Below are positions 7,646 through 15,690 of a DNA stretch of 45,014 nt, one piece after another (positions within the stretch are counted from its first letter, which is position 1; the number at the start of each line of letters is the position of its first letter). The translations under genes and the position numbers were made by a program. This DNA comes from SAR86 cluster bacterium (GTDB lineage Bacteria > Pseudomonadota > Gammaproteobacteria > Magnimaribacterales > TMED112), in the NCBI GenBank assembly GCA_016779525.1, contig JADHNL010000009.1, positions 1 through 45,014 on the forward strand. Direction: 5' to 3'. Below the pieces are notes generated by a model. It was not told the origin of the DNA, made no database searches, and saw only the letters and a program-made list of their open reading frames with translations.

Positions 7646-10433
7646 TTTGATTTAGCATTCTCGCAGTATGTGATTTTTTACTTGACTTGATCTTTGAGAG
7701 AATGCCTTCAACCATTAAAGAGCCTCCTCCATCTCCACCCTCTGGACCTAAATCTATAATCCAATCAGCACACCTTATGACATCAAGATTGTGTTCAATA
7801 ACTAGTACAGAGTTCCCTTTGTTAACTAAGCTATTTAATACATTCATAAGCATCTGTATATCTGAGAAATGTAGGCCAGTAGTAGGTTCATCAAGAATAT
7901 AAAGTGTTTTACCTGTATCTCTTTTAGATAGTTCTTTTGATAACTTAACTCTTTGTGCCTCGCCACCTGATAATGTGTTTGCAGCTTGCCCAAGTTTTAT
8001 ATATGAAAGCCCAACTTCTTTTAATGTAACTAGTTTCTTGAAAATTTGAGGAATAGAACTAAAAAAATTTAAAGATTCTTCTACAGTCATTTCTAGAATT
8101 TCATGGATATTTTTTTTCTTAAATTTTATTTCTAAAGTATCATCTCTAAATCTTTTTCCTTTACAGACATCGCATTCCACAAAAAGATCTGGAAGAAAAT
8201 GCATTTCAACTTTTACCCAACCCTCACCTTTGCAGTTTTCACATCTGCCACCTTCAACATTAAAACTAAATCTTCCTGGCTTGTATCCTCTTGCACGAGA
8301 TTCAGAAGTATTTGCAAAAATGTCCCTTATATAAGTGAATAATCCGGTATATGTAGCAGGATTTGAGCGTGGAGTTTTTCCAATAGGGCTTTGATCAATA
8401 GAAATCAATTTATCGATATTTTCCTCTCCCATGAGCTTTTCATAGTTTGTTTTTTCAGGTAGTTTTGTACCCAGGATTTTATTTTGTACAGCTGGTATTA
8501 AAGTATGATTAATCAATGAAGATTTACCTGATCCAGATACTCCTGTAATGCATACGAATTTGTTGAGTGGAATTTCTACCGATAAATCTTTTAAATTATT
8601 TGTTCTGGCACCAGAGATAAAAATGCTTTTATTGCTATCTTTCCTTTCCTTATTAGCAAGTGAAATTTCTAGCTCTTTAGCTAAATACTTTGAGGTAAGG
8701 GATTTTTTGTTTTCTAAAATCTCATTTAATTGCCCTTGAGCAACAATTTCTCCACCATGGATACCAGCACCTGGTCCTAGGTCAATAATATAATCAGCAG
8801 ACCTAATCATTTCTTCATCGTGTTCTACGACAATAACAGTATTACCTAGGTCTCTAAGTTTTATCAGAGTATTAATAAGCTTTTGATTATCTCGTTGATG
8901 GAGTCCAATTGATGGTTCATCTAATACATAAATTACTCCCACTAAACCTGAGCCAATTTGGCTTGCTAGCCTGATTCGCTGTGCTTCACCACCAGATAGA
9001 GTCTGTGCCCCCCTCGAAAGATTAAGGTAATCAAGCCCAACATCCACAAGAAAAGATAATCGCAACTCTATTTCATTACTTATTTTTTGTGCAATCTCTG
9101 ATTTATTTCCTGTAAGGCTTAGGTTCTTAATTAAATCCAGGGCATCTAAAATTTTTAAGTTATTAATTTCAGGCAAACTCATATCTTCAACAAAAACATT
9201 CCTAGCAACCTTATTTAGCCTAAAACCATTGCATGTTATGCATGTTTTCTCTGAAATATACGCACTGATTTTATCTCGTATGAAAAATGAGTCTGTCCTT
9301 TGATATTGTCTCTCTAGTGCGGGTATTACGCCTTCAAAGTATTCTTCTTTAGTTTCTTGAGAGGTTAAATCCTTAAATGAGATTTTTTTCTTAATCCCGT
9401 AGAGAATAATTGATTTATTTTTTTCAGAAATTTTACCCCAAGGTTTATTGATGTCTTCTTGAATAAATTCGAACAACCCAATTATCTTACTTTGGTAATA
9501 GGGGGTATTCCAAGGCTCTATGCAGCCTTGAGCGACACTTAAATTTTTGTATTTAATAATTTTATCTTCATCAAAATAAGAATTCACTCCAAGGCCATCG
9601 CATTCTTCACATGCACCACTTGGGTTGTTGAAAGAAAAAATCTTTGGTTCCAATTCTTGGACAGAATAGTTGCATTTCGGGCAAGCATGTTTGTTTGAGA
9701 GTCTATAATTTCTCGTATCTGAAAAAATATCGACACTGCCTCCTGAAAATTTTATTGACGTTTCAAGCGATTCAATTAATCTTTGTTTGCAGTCCTTATT
9801 ATTCTCAATTATTAGCTGGTCAACGAGTACAGAAATATTATGTTTTATATTCTTTTCTAGGATAGGCACTTTATTTATTGCATAGACTTCATTATCGACT
9901 TTAACCTTTGTAAAGCCTTCTGCCATTAATTGGCTTAGCAACTCTAAATGCTCTCCTTTGCCATCCATGATTATCGGAGCATAGATGGTAATTTGGCTGC
10001 CATTTTCCTCTCTGACAATATCTGAAACCATTGTCATTACTGGTTTTGCTTCAAGAGGCTCATTGTGTTCAGGACACTTCGGCACCCCAACTCTTGCATA
10101 TAATAATCTCAAATAGTCATGAATTTCAGTTATTGTTCCAACAGTGGATCTTGGGTTATGAGACGTTGATTTTTGCTGAATTGAAATTGAAGGAGAGAGA
10201 CCTTCAATTGACTCGATATCAGCTTTATCCATAACAGACAAGAATTGTCGAGCATAGGTAGATAACGATTCAACGTATCTTCTTTGCCCCTCAGCATATA
10301 TCGTGTCAAATGCTAATGAAGATTTACCAGAGCCAGATAGACCAGTAATAACAGTAAGCTTATCTCTTGGTATTTTTAGAGATAAATTCTTTAAGTTATG
10401 AGCTTTTGCTCCTTTTATTTCAATAAACTTCAA
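7638..10433 (-). CDS. uvrA: UvrABC excision nuclease subunit A
   Basis: UvrA is the damage-sensing ATPase of nucleotide excision repair and loads UvrB on DNA. The product has 931 aa (E. coli 940) with two ABC modules. Walker A motifs are GLSGSGKSS near residue 31 and GVSGSGKSS near 640. Both LSGGEAQR signatures and the DEPSIGLHQRD and DEPTTGLHF Walker B segments are present. Zinc-finger cysteine pairs are at CPKC/CEEC in the first module and CENC/CDVC in the second. It starts at TTG (10433), since no ATG precedes the conserved IEIKGAKAHNLKN. It diverges from ssb, sharing a 42-base spacer. Confidence 0.98.
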   Translation of the reverse strand: MKFIEIKGAKAHNLKNLSLKIPRDKLTVITGLSGSGKSSLAFDTIYAEGQRRYVESLSTYARQFLSVMDKADIESIEGLSPSISIQQKSTSHNPRSTVGTITEIHDYLRLLYARVGVPKCPEHNEPLEAKPVMTMVSDIVREENGSQITIYAPIIMDGKGEHLELLSQLMAEGFTKVKVDNEVYAINKVPILEKNIKHNISVLVDQLIIENNKDCKQRLIESLETSIKFSGGSVDIFSDTRNYRLSNKHACPKCNYSVQELEPKIFSFNNPSGACEECDGLGVNSYFDEDKIIKYKNLSVAQGCIEPWNTPYYQSKIIGLFEFIQEDINKPWGKISEKNKSIILYGIKKKISFKDLTSQETKEEYFEGVIPALERQYQRTDSFFIRDKISAYISEKTCITCNGFRLNKVARNVFVEDMSLPEINNLKILDALDLIKNLSLTGNKSEIAQKISNEIELRLSFLVDVGLDYLNLSRGAQTLSGGEAQRIRLASQIGSGLVGVIYVLDEPSIGLHQRDNQKLINTLIKLRDLGNTVIVVEHDEEMIRSADYIIDLGPGAGIHGGEIVAQGQLNEILENKKSLTSKYLAKELEISLANKERKDSNKSIFISGARTNNLKDLSVEIPLNKFVCITGVSGSGKSSLINHTLIPAVQNKILGTKLPEKTNYEKLMGEENIDKLISIDQSPIGKTPRSNPATYTGLFTYIRDIFANTSESRARGYKPGRFSFNVEGGRCENCKGEGWVKVEMHFLPDLFVECDVCKGKRFRDDTLEIKFKKKNIHEILEMTVEESLNFFSSIPQIFKKLVTLKEVGLSYIKLGQAANTLSGGEAQRVKLSKELSKRDTGKTLYILDEPTTGLHFSDIQMLMNVLNSLVNKGNSVLVIEHNLDVIRCADWIIDLGPEGGDGGGSLMVEGILSKIKSSKKSHTARMLNQIS

Positions 10434-10434
10434 G

Positions 10435-10471
10435 TTGACTCTTCGATTAAGGAAAAAATATTATAGAATAT
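10435..10471 (+). promoter_or_regulatory. Probable divergent ssb/uvrA promoter with overlapping -10 boxes
   Basis: On the + strand TTGACT (10435-10440) and TATTAT (10459-10464) are each one base from the sigma-70 consensus, spaced 18 bases. Transcription would begin near 10471, only about 5 bases before the ssb ATG at 10476. On the - strand the same bases read TATAAT (10465-10460), giving a uvrA leader of about 20 bases with a GAAGAG ribosome-binding-like stretch. A -35 for uvrA is not clear. No LexA-type CTGT-N8-ACAG site is visible here. Confidence 0.55.
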
Positions 10472-10475
10472 CCTA

Positions 10476-10886
10476 ATGTCTAATGGTCTAAATAAAGTAT
10501 TAATTATAGGAAATCTGGGTTCTGATCCTGAGATTAAATATACTTCGTCAGGAAGTGCAGTTGCTAACCTTTCAATCGCTACATCTGAGCGTTGGAAAGA
10601 TAGAAATACTGGTGAGCAGAAAGAACAAGTTGAGTGGCATAGGGTAGTATTATTTTCTAGATTAGCTGAAATCGCTGAACAGTACCTAAAAAAAGGGTCT
10701 AAAGTATTTGTAGAGGGCAAATTGCAAACTAGGGATTGGGAAGATGCTGAAGGGAAGAAAAGGTACACGACAGAAGTTATTGCTAGAGAAATGACAATGT
10801 TGGATTCAAAATCTGGGTCCGAAAATGCCTCCCAACCACAAAGTTCAGCTCCTGAAGATAATTTTGAGGAAGATATTCCCTTTTAG
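10476..10886 (+). CDS. ssb: Single-stranded DNA-binding protein
   Basis: SSB coats single-stranded DNA in replication and repair and recruits partners through its acidic C-terminal tip. The product has 136 aa (E. coli 178). The OB fold occupies roughly residues 4-108 ([38 protein letters not shown]). The linker is much shorter than in E. coli, but the tip is intact (EEDIPF). It diverges from uvrA, a common gammaproteobacterial pairing. The stop codon overlaps that of the convergent fabB within TTAG. Confidence 0.97.
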   Translation: MSNGLNKVLIIGNLGSDPEIKYTSSGSAVANLSIATSERWKDRNTGEQKEQVEWHRVVLFSRLAEIAEQYLKKGSKVFVEGKLQTRDWEDAEGKKRYTTEVIAREMTMLDSKSGSENASQPQSSAPEDNFEEDIPF

Positions 10887-12082
10887 ACACTTCTAATTAC
10901 GATTGACCCATTGGTTCCGCCAAAACCAAATGAGTTTGATAAAAAGCAATCGATATTCTTATCTTGTGACTCAAATGCAATTGGAAAACCTTCTGCCTCT
11001 GGGTCTAAATTTTCTATATTTGCACTTCCAGATACAAAATTATATTTCATCATCATAAGCCCATAGATAACCTCATGCACTCCAGCTGCACCAAGAGTGT
11101 GTCCAGTTAAAGATTTTGTTGAGGAGATTAAGGGAAGGTCTGTACCAAAAGCTCCTTTGATAGCATTCAACTCAGTTATATCTCCTGCAGGTGTGCTTGT
11201 GCCATGAGTGTTGATGTAGTCAATTTTTCCATTAAATTCTAAACCGCGCATACATCTTAAAGCTCCCTCTCCAGATGGGCTAACCAACGAATAGCCGTCA
11301 CTGGTCTCAAAGGTAGAAACTATCTCACCATAAATCTTTGCTCCTCTTTTCTTGGCAGCCTCTAATTCCTCTAGGATTACTATTCCAGCCCCTCCCGATG
11401 GTATGAAACCATCTCTTCCTATATCGTAAGGTCTCGAAGCAGAGGTGGGAATATCATTATATTTTGTGCTCAAAGCCCCCATGGCATCAAACATAATTGA
11501 CCCGGTCCAGTGAACGTCCTCAGAGCCACCAGCTATTATAGTTTTTTGCTTACCAAATCTAATGAGGTCATATCCATGCGATATGCAATGCAGGCTAGTA
11601 GTGCATGCTGATGCAATTGAGTATGAAACTCCTTTAGTTTTGAAAAATGTTGAAATTGCTGCAGAAGTCGTATTACTCATTGTTTTTGTCACTGAGTATG
11701 GACCAATTTTTTTTACTCCATTCTCTGAAGCTGCTTCAACAACCCTTTTAAGCTCTCTGCTTGATCCAGTTCCTGATCCAACCACTACACCAGTTTGTGC
11801 ATTATCTAAATCCATTTCTGTTAAGCCTGCATCTTTTATTGCATCCTGAGTGGCTAAAAAAGAGTAGCCTGCTGTTTCAGACATAAATCTCATAGCCTTC
11901 CTATCTATCAATGAAAAGTCGGCCTCTACAGGACCTGATACATGACATCTCATACCATTATCTACATAATCTTGATTAATCTTTAAGCCTGATGTCCCAT
12001 TTCTTAAAGAATCTGTAATTGTCTCTTCATCATTACCAATGGGTGAAATAATTCCAAAACCGGTTATAACTACTCTTTTCAT
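10883..12082 (-). CDS. fabB: Beta-ketoacyl-ACP synthase I (FabB)
   Basis: FabB condenses malonyl-ACP with acyl-ACP in fatty-acid elongation and is needed for unsaturated chains in FabA/FabB bacteria. The product has 399 aa (E. coli 406). The triad is visible: C160 in SIASACTTS, His in INTHGTSTP and His in [10 protein letters not shown]. The C-terminal [11 protein letters not shown] is typical. [13 protein letters not shown] and the short N terminus favour FabB over FabF. It is downstream of ispB with a 4-base overlap, so the two probably form one transcript. No fabA lies in this window. Confidence 0.9.
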   Translation of the reverse strand: MKRVVITGFGIISPIGNDEETITDSLRNGTSGLKINQDYVDNGMRCHVSGPVEADFSLIDRKAMRFMSETAGYSFLATQDAIKDAGLTEMDLDNAQTGVVVGSGTGSSRELKRVVEAASENGVKKIGPYSVTKTMSNTTSAAISTFFKTKGVSYSIASACTTSLHCISHGYDLIRFGKQKTIIAGGSEDVHWTGSIMFDAMGALSTKYNDIPTSASRPYDIGRDGFIPSGGAGIVILEELEAAKKRGAKIYGEIVSTFETSDGYSLVSPSGEGALRCMRGLEFNGKIDYINTHGTSTPAGDITELNAIKGAFGTDLPLISSTKSLTGHTLGAAGVHEVIYGLMMMKYNFVSGSANIENLDPEAEGFPIAFESQDKNIDCFLSNSFGFGGTNGSIVIRSV

Positions 12083-13026
12083 GCTTTAAGTGTATCTCTT
12101 AAAAACTGTTCTACATAATCCAAGCTGTCTAGTTTAATGAAGTTTTTTGTGGTTTCAATGCAATTATTTATCGATTTATCTCTTTCAATTCTTGTGGCAT
12201 TAAAACCATTATATTTTTCAATCAACTCTACTATTTGTGAGTATTCCTTTTTTTCTAATAATTTGTAAATCATCTCTTCTTCTTGATTGGTAGATTTTTT
12301 AAAAGTAATAATGAGTGGGTAAGTAAACTTACCTTCGGATAGGTCTTTGTATTTTGCCTTTCCTGTTACTGACTCATTAAAAAAATCAATTAGATCATCA
12401 TTTAGTTGGAACGCATAACCAAATTCATGACCTAATTTATACAGTAGTGCAAGATCCTCGTCTTTGAAGTTTGCATGAATTCCAATCGACTTCAATGCCC
12501 CAGAAAACAGTACAGCAGTTTTAGCCTTGATAATTTTGATATAGTTTTCCAGTGAAGGCGCTTGATATGTCATTGCTGAAATTTGGTTAAACTCACCTTC
12601 AATAAGCTTTTCTGCACAATTAATTAAGACAGTTGCAATATCTTTATTCTCAAGAGAGTTGAGGCAAGAAAATGTCTTTGTATAAAGATAGTCCCCGTAA
12701 AGAAGTGCCTTTTTGATACCTGAAAATTTAAATACTGATGGCTTTCCTCTTCTGAGGGGCGCTTCATCAATAATATCATCGTGCACAAGGGTTGAAAGGT
12801 GTATCAATTCTGTTGTTGATGCCAGCTCTAAAAGTTTATGATATTCAATGCCAACGCTTTGCCCATACAAGAAGATTATTTTAGATCGAACGTATTTACC
12901 ATCAGAGCTAAAAATAAAGTCATTTATTTTTTGAATATCTTTCTGCTTGGAAAATGTGATATTCTCCATTTTTAGCTTTACTTCAGCTAAAAATTCAGTT
13001 AAATTTTGTTCCTCAATTGAAGGCAT
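12079..13026 (-). CDS. ispB: Polyprenyl diphosphate synthase (probably octaprenyl, IspB type)
   Basis: Long-chain trans-prenyltransferases add isopentenyl units to make the quinone side chain. The product has 315 aa (E. coli IspB 323). The first aspartate-rich motif is DDIID at residues 83-87, followed by LRRGKPS; the second is NDDLIDF with GKAKYKDLSEGKFTYPL downstream. The usual GGKRxRP is altered to DGKYVRSK (42-49): the Lys and second Arg remain, but one Arg and the Pro are lost. Divergence from rplU is the classic ispB position. Chain length cannot be read from sequence. Confidence 0.85.
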   Translation of the reverse strand: MPSIEEQNLTEFLAEVKLKMENITFSKQKDIQKINDFIFSSDGKYVRSKIIFLYGQSVGIEYHKLLELASTTELIHLSTLVHDDIIDEAPLRRGKPSVFKFSGIKKALLYGDYLYTKTFSCLNSLENKDIATVLINCAEKLIEGEFNQISAMTYQAPSLENYIKIIKAKTAVLFSGALKSIGIHANFKDEDLALLYKLGHEFGYAFQLNDDLIDFFNESVTGKAKYKDLSEGKFTYPLIITFKKSTNQEEEMIYKLLEKKEYSQIVELIEKYNGFNATRIERDKSINNCIETTKNFIKLDSLDYVEQFLRDTLKA

Positions 13027-13042
13027 AACTATATATTAAATA

Positions 13043-13363
13043 ATGTACGCAATTATAGACACAGGAAACGGACAAGAGAAAGTAGAAGTTGGGTCTCAGA
13101 TAGAAGTTGATTTTCTTTCAGATAAAAAAAAGGGCGATCAAGTTAAGTTTGAGAAGGTTTTACTTATTTCCGATGGCAAAGCCCCAAAAATTGGTAAACC
13201 TTATGTTTCTAATGCATTTGTTTCTGGAAAAATAGTAAGCCAAGATAAAAAAGACAAAGTGTATGCAATTCAATTTAGAAGAAGACAAGACTCTAAAAGA
13301 ATTGTTGGACATAGACGAAAAGTTACTACAATAGACATTAAGGAAATCAATAATGGCGCATAA
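13043..13363 (+). CDS. rplU: 50S ribosomal protein L21
   Basis: L21 is a primary 23S-binding protein. The product has 106 aa (E. coli 103), begins [18 protein letters not shown] and has the [18 protein letters not shown] segment near residues 78-95. The usual GGKQ near the start is changed to GNGQ. It opens the rplU-rpmA-obgE run only 16 bases from the divergent ispB start, leaving almost no leader. A TATATT at 13032-13037 could be a -10 box but has no good -35. Confidence 0.93.
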   Translation: MYAIIDTGNGQEKVEVGSQIEVDFLSDKKKGDQVKFEKVLLISDGKAPKIGKPYVSNAFVSGKIVSQDKKDKVYAIQFRRRQDSKRIVGHRRKVTTIDIKEINNGA

Positions 13364-13613
13364 GAAAGCTGGTGGCTCCAGTAAGAATGGTAGAGATTCA
13401 AATCCTAATTTTTTAGGAGTTAAAAGATATGGTGGCCAAACAGTCAATGCTGGAGAGATTCTTGTTAGGCAAAGAGGAACAAAATTTCATCCTGGCTTAA
13501 ATGTAGGAATTGGAAGAGACGATACTTTGTTTGCCCTAAAATCTGGAAATGTTCAATTTCAAAAAAAAGGCCCCAACAAGAGAAATTTTGTCAGCATAGT
13601 TCCTAAAAGTTAA
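13353..13613 (+). CDS. rpmA: 50S ribosomal protein L27
   Basis: L27 reaches toward the peptidyl-transferase centre with its N-terminal tail. The product has 86 aa (E. coli 85). It begins [18 protein letters not shown], the tail lacking the cleavable extension of Firmicutes, then [20 protein letters not shown] and GRDDTLFAL. It overlaps rplU by 11 bases and precedes obgE by 5 bases. Confidence 0.97.
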   Translation: MAHKKAGGSSKNGRDSNPNFLGVKRYGGQTVNAGEILVRQRGTKFHPGLNVGIGRDDTLFALKSGNVQFQKKGPNKRNFVSIVPKS

Positions 13614-13618
13614 TCACA

Positions 13619-14608
13619 ATGGCTTTTTACGATGAAGCCAGAATCAAAGTAATATCTGGAAAGGGTGGCGATGGCTGTGTGAGCTTTCGACGTGAAAAAT
13701 ATATTCCTAAGGGCGGTCCAGATGGTGGCGATGGTGGTGACGGAGGCAGCGTTTACATCAAATACCATGCCCAATTAAATTCACTAGTTTCGCTGAAAGG
13801 AAAGAAGGTATTTTCTGCTAAGCCAGGTAAATCGGGCCAAGGAAAAAATATGAGGGGCTCCTCCGGAGATGACGAAACTATTTTAGTACCAGATGGCACA
13901 ATGATTTTCCATCAAGATACAAATGAGCTTATTGGTGAGATAACTCCTGAAACCCCAAATTTATTAGTGGCTAAAGGAGGAAAAGGCGGATTAGGCAACG
14001 CAAGATTTAAATCTTCAACTAATCAAACTCCAAGAAAAAATACTTCAGGTTCACAATCTGAAGAACGAAATTTATATCTAGAGCTTAGACTAATTGCAGA
14101 TATTGGTTTGCTAGGACTACCCAATGCGGGAAAATCTTCCTTGATTAATACAATTACTAATTCAAAATCAAAAATAGGACCTTATGAATTTACTACTCTA
14201 TCGCCATCATTAGGTATTCTAAAAGATGAAAAGAAAACACTAAGCATTGCAGATTTGCCAGGTCTAATTGAAGGAGCTTCAGAGGGTCTAGGTCTTGGTT
14301 TAAGATTTTTAAAACATGCTTATCGAACAAAGTTACTCATTCATATCGTCGATGGATCTGCTGGACTTGAGCATGCTATGAGGTCTTACTCTGTGATAGA
14401 AGATGAGTTGAAGAAGTTTTATCTAGATTTCTCGCATCAAGAAAGGTGGATTTGTATATCAAAAGTTGACCTTATGAATCCCGAGCTGATCTCATCTGTC
14501 GTTCAAACATTCCAAGAAAAGCATCCTAATATTCCAATATATTGCGTTTCTTCAAAGAGCAAAGAGGGCCTTGTGCATTTAAGTGAAAGGTTGCTTAATT
14601 TGATTTAA
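13619..14608 (+). CDS. obgE: Obg-family GTPase (ObgE/CgtA)
   Basis: ObgE is an essential GTPase that associates with the 50S subunit and links ribosome assembly to growth. The product has 329 aa (E. coli 390). The glycine-rich Obg domain covers residues 1-158, with GGPDGGDGGDGGSVY at 32-46. The G domain has GLPNAGKSS (166-174) and DLPGLIEGASEG (212-223). The G4 motif reads SKVD (281-284) rather than NKxD. The acidic C-terminal tail of E. coli is absent. It overlaps the convergent rpsT by 14 bases. Confidence 0.95.
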   Translation: MAFYDEARIKVISGKGGDGCVSFRREKYIPKGGPDGGDGGDGGSVYIKYHAQLNSLVSLKGKKVFSAKPGKSGQGKNMRGSSGDDETILVPDGTMIFHQDTNELIGEITPETPNLLVAKGGKGGLGNARFKSSTNQTPRKNTSGSQSEERNLYLELRLIADIGLLGLPNAGKSSLINTITNSKSKIGPYEFTTLSPSLGILKDEKKTLSIADLPGLIEGASEGLGLGLRFLKHAYRTKLLIHIVDGSAGLEHAMRSYSVIEDELKKFYLDFSHQERWICISKVDLMNPELISSVVQTFQEKHPNIPIYCVSSKSKEGLVHLSERLLNLI

Positions 14609-14852
14609 GTCGTGCGTTAAGCCTACTTTTTAATCTAGACGCCTTATTCTTATGAATGACACCTTTATCGGCCAAGCTATCAATCTTTGATTGAGCTTTT
14701 TTATATACCTCATCAGATTTTTTATCTGAGCTTTCAACAGCCTTTACAACAGATTTTACTGCTGTTCTGACTATTGATCTTTGAGCATGTTTAAGCTCAT
14801 ACCTTTTGGTATTCTGTCTAGCTCTCTTTTCTGCAGATTTTGAATTTGCCAT
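14595..14852 (-). CDS. rpsT: 30S ribosomal protein S20
   Basis: S20 is a helical-bundle protein of the small subunit. The product has 85 aa (E. coli 87), begins MANSKSAEKRARQNTKR and includes KGVIHKNKASRLKSRL near residues 66-81. It lies only 13 bases downstream of the tmRNA 3' CCA on the same strand. That spacer (AGGTATAAGAAAT on the coding strand) provides a weak AGG ribosome binding site. Cotranscription with ssrA looks likely. Confidence 0.96.
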   Translation of the reverse strand: MANSKSAEKRARQNTKRYELKHAQRSIVRTAVKSVVKAVESSDKKSDEVYKKAQSKIDSLADKGVIHKNKASRLKSRLNARLKSN

Positions 14853-14865
14853 ATTTCTTATACCT

Positions 14866-15211
14866 TGGTGGAGGCGGCGGGATTCGAACCCACGTCCGTC
14901 ATCACTTCCTCCTCGTTTCTACATACATAGATTCATCAATTAATTTAACTTCAATATAGCCTGATGATCAAGACACATTAAGCATAGCCCTAAAAATTCT
15001 TTTAAACTTTGGGCAAAGTCTAAATATAGCCTACTAAATTGACTATTATCAAATGTTGTAGGTCACAAATGATAACAGGTTGACATTAAGCTGCCAATCT
15101 ATAGTTGTAGTTATCTGCAACTAATTTTTTGAACAAATTTTAACGAGTTATGATCATTCTCGGTATGCACTTTGGGTTCCGTGGTAGTCGTCAAAGCCAA
15201 AATACGCCCCC
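14866..15211 (-). ncRNA. ssrA: Transfer-messenger RNA (tmRNA)
   Basis: tmRNA with SmpB rescues stalled ribosomes and tags nascent chains for proteolysis. The ends pair as a tRNA-like acceptor: 5' GGGGGCG (15211-15205) with 3' CGCCTCC followed by encoded ACCA. A G.U pair at the third position is the alanine identity element. The T arm GGGTTCGAATCCC is at 14893-14881. The mRNA-like part encodes ADNYNYRLAA. The total is about 346 nt in one piece, neither permuted nor split. smpB lies directly upstream and rpsT directly downstream. Exact ends are inferred from the pairing. Confidence 0.95.
15086..15118 (-). other. tmRNA proteolysis tag reading frame
   Basis: Within ssrA the coding-strand bases read GCA GAT AAC TAC AAC TAT AGA TTG GCA GCT TAA, giving ADNYNYRLAA after the charged alanine. 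The E. coli tag is ANDENYALAA. The terminal LAA recognised by ClpX is kept, but ALAA has become RLAA and the N-terminal half differs. The resume codon GCA is assigned by position and by its alanine, as is usual for tmRNAs. Confidence 0.85.
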
Positions 15212-15232
15212 GGAGCGAGAATGATAATGTTT
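15212..15232 (-). promoter_or_regulatory. Possible ssrA promoter region
   Basis: Only 19 bases separate the smpB stop from the inferred tmRNA 5' end. On the coding strand they contain CATTATCATT followed by a GC-rich CTCGCTCCG run just before the RNA start. TATCAT (15226-15221) is a possible -10, and any -35 would lie inside the smpB 3' end. The GC-rich discriminator resembles that of stringently controlled stable-RNA promoters. Readthrough from smpB with processing is an equal alternative. Confidence 0.25.
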
Positions 15233-15686
15233 ATTTAAAGTTTTTTAAAGCTCTTTCTGACTCTCTTTTTAGATCATCAATTTTCTTTGCATGTTTTTTA
15301 TCGTAGTTTTTCTTTCCTTTTGCAAGTGATATTTCTAGTTTTGCTAATGGCCCCTTCCAGAATAGTTTTACAGGAACGCATGTTTGACCCTTAGCTGATA
15401 AAGCAAAGGCTATCTTTTCTATTTCACGCCTATTTAATAAAAGCTTTCTAAAACGCTCAGGATTTAAGGTATCTTTCTGGTTAATAAAATTCACAGGATC
15501 AATTCTAGAGCCCACTAACCACAGCTCATTTTTTATTATTTTGATATATGCTTCTTTTAGATTTAACCGTCCTTCTCGCAATGATTTAACCTCCCAACCC
15601 TCAAGCTCTAGACCAGCAACAAACTTATCCTCAAGAAAGTAATCAAATCTTGCTTTTTTATTTGTTGCAACAGTTTTATTATTCAT
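15231..15686 (-). CDS. smpB: SsrA-binding protein SmpB
   Basis: SmpB binds the tRNA-like domain of tmRNA and is needed for trans-translation. The product has 151 aa (E. coli 160). It shows ATNKKARFDYFLEDKFVAGLEL near the start, WEVKSLREGRLNLKEAYI, and the basic C-terminal tail KGKKNYDKKHAKKIDDLKRE that enters the mRNA channel. It lies directly upstream of ssrA. Its start codon is only 4 bases from the divergent gene at 15691. Confidence 0.97.
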   Translation of the reverse strand: MNNKTVATNKKARFDYFLEDKFVAGLELEGWEVKSLREGRLNLKEAYIKIIKNELWLVGSRIDPVNFINQKDTLNPERFRKLLLNRREIEKIAFALSAKGQTCVPVKLFWKGPLAKLEISLAKGKKNYDKKHAKKIDDLKRESERALKNFK

Positions 15687-15690
15687 ATTT

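Noticed and set aside
14866..14900. A tRNA gene suggested by the T-arm-like bases and encoded CCA
   Set aside because: The matching 5' acceptor strand is about 340 bases away, with a tag frame between them, so this is tmRNA.
14853..15230. A hidden protein gene in the 378-base gap
   Set aside because: The gap is explained by ssrA plus short flanks; no other coding signal is seen.
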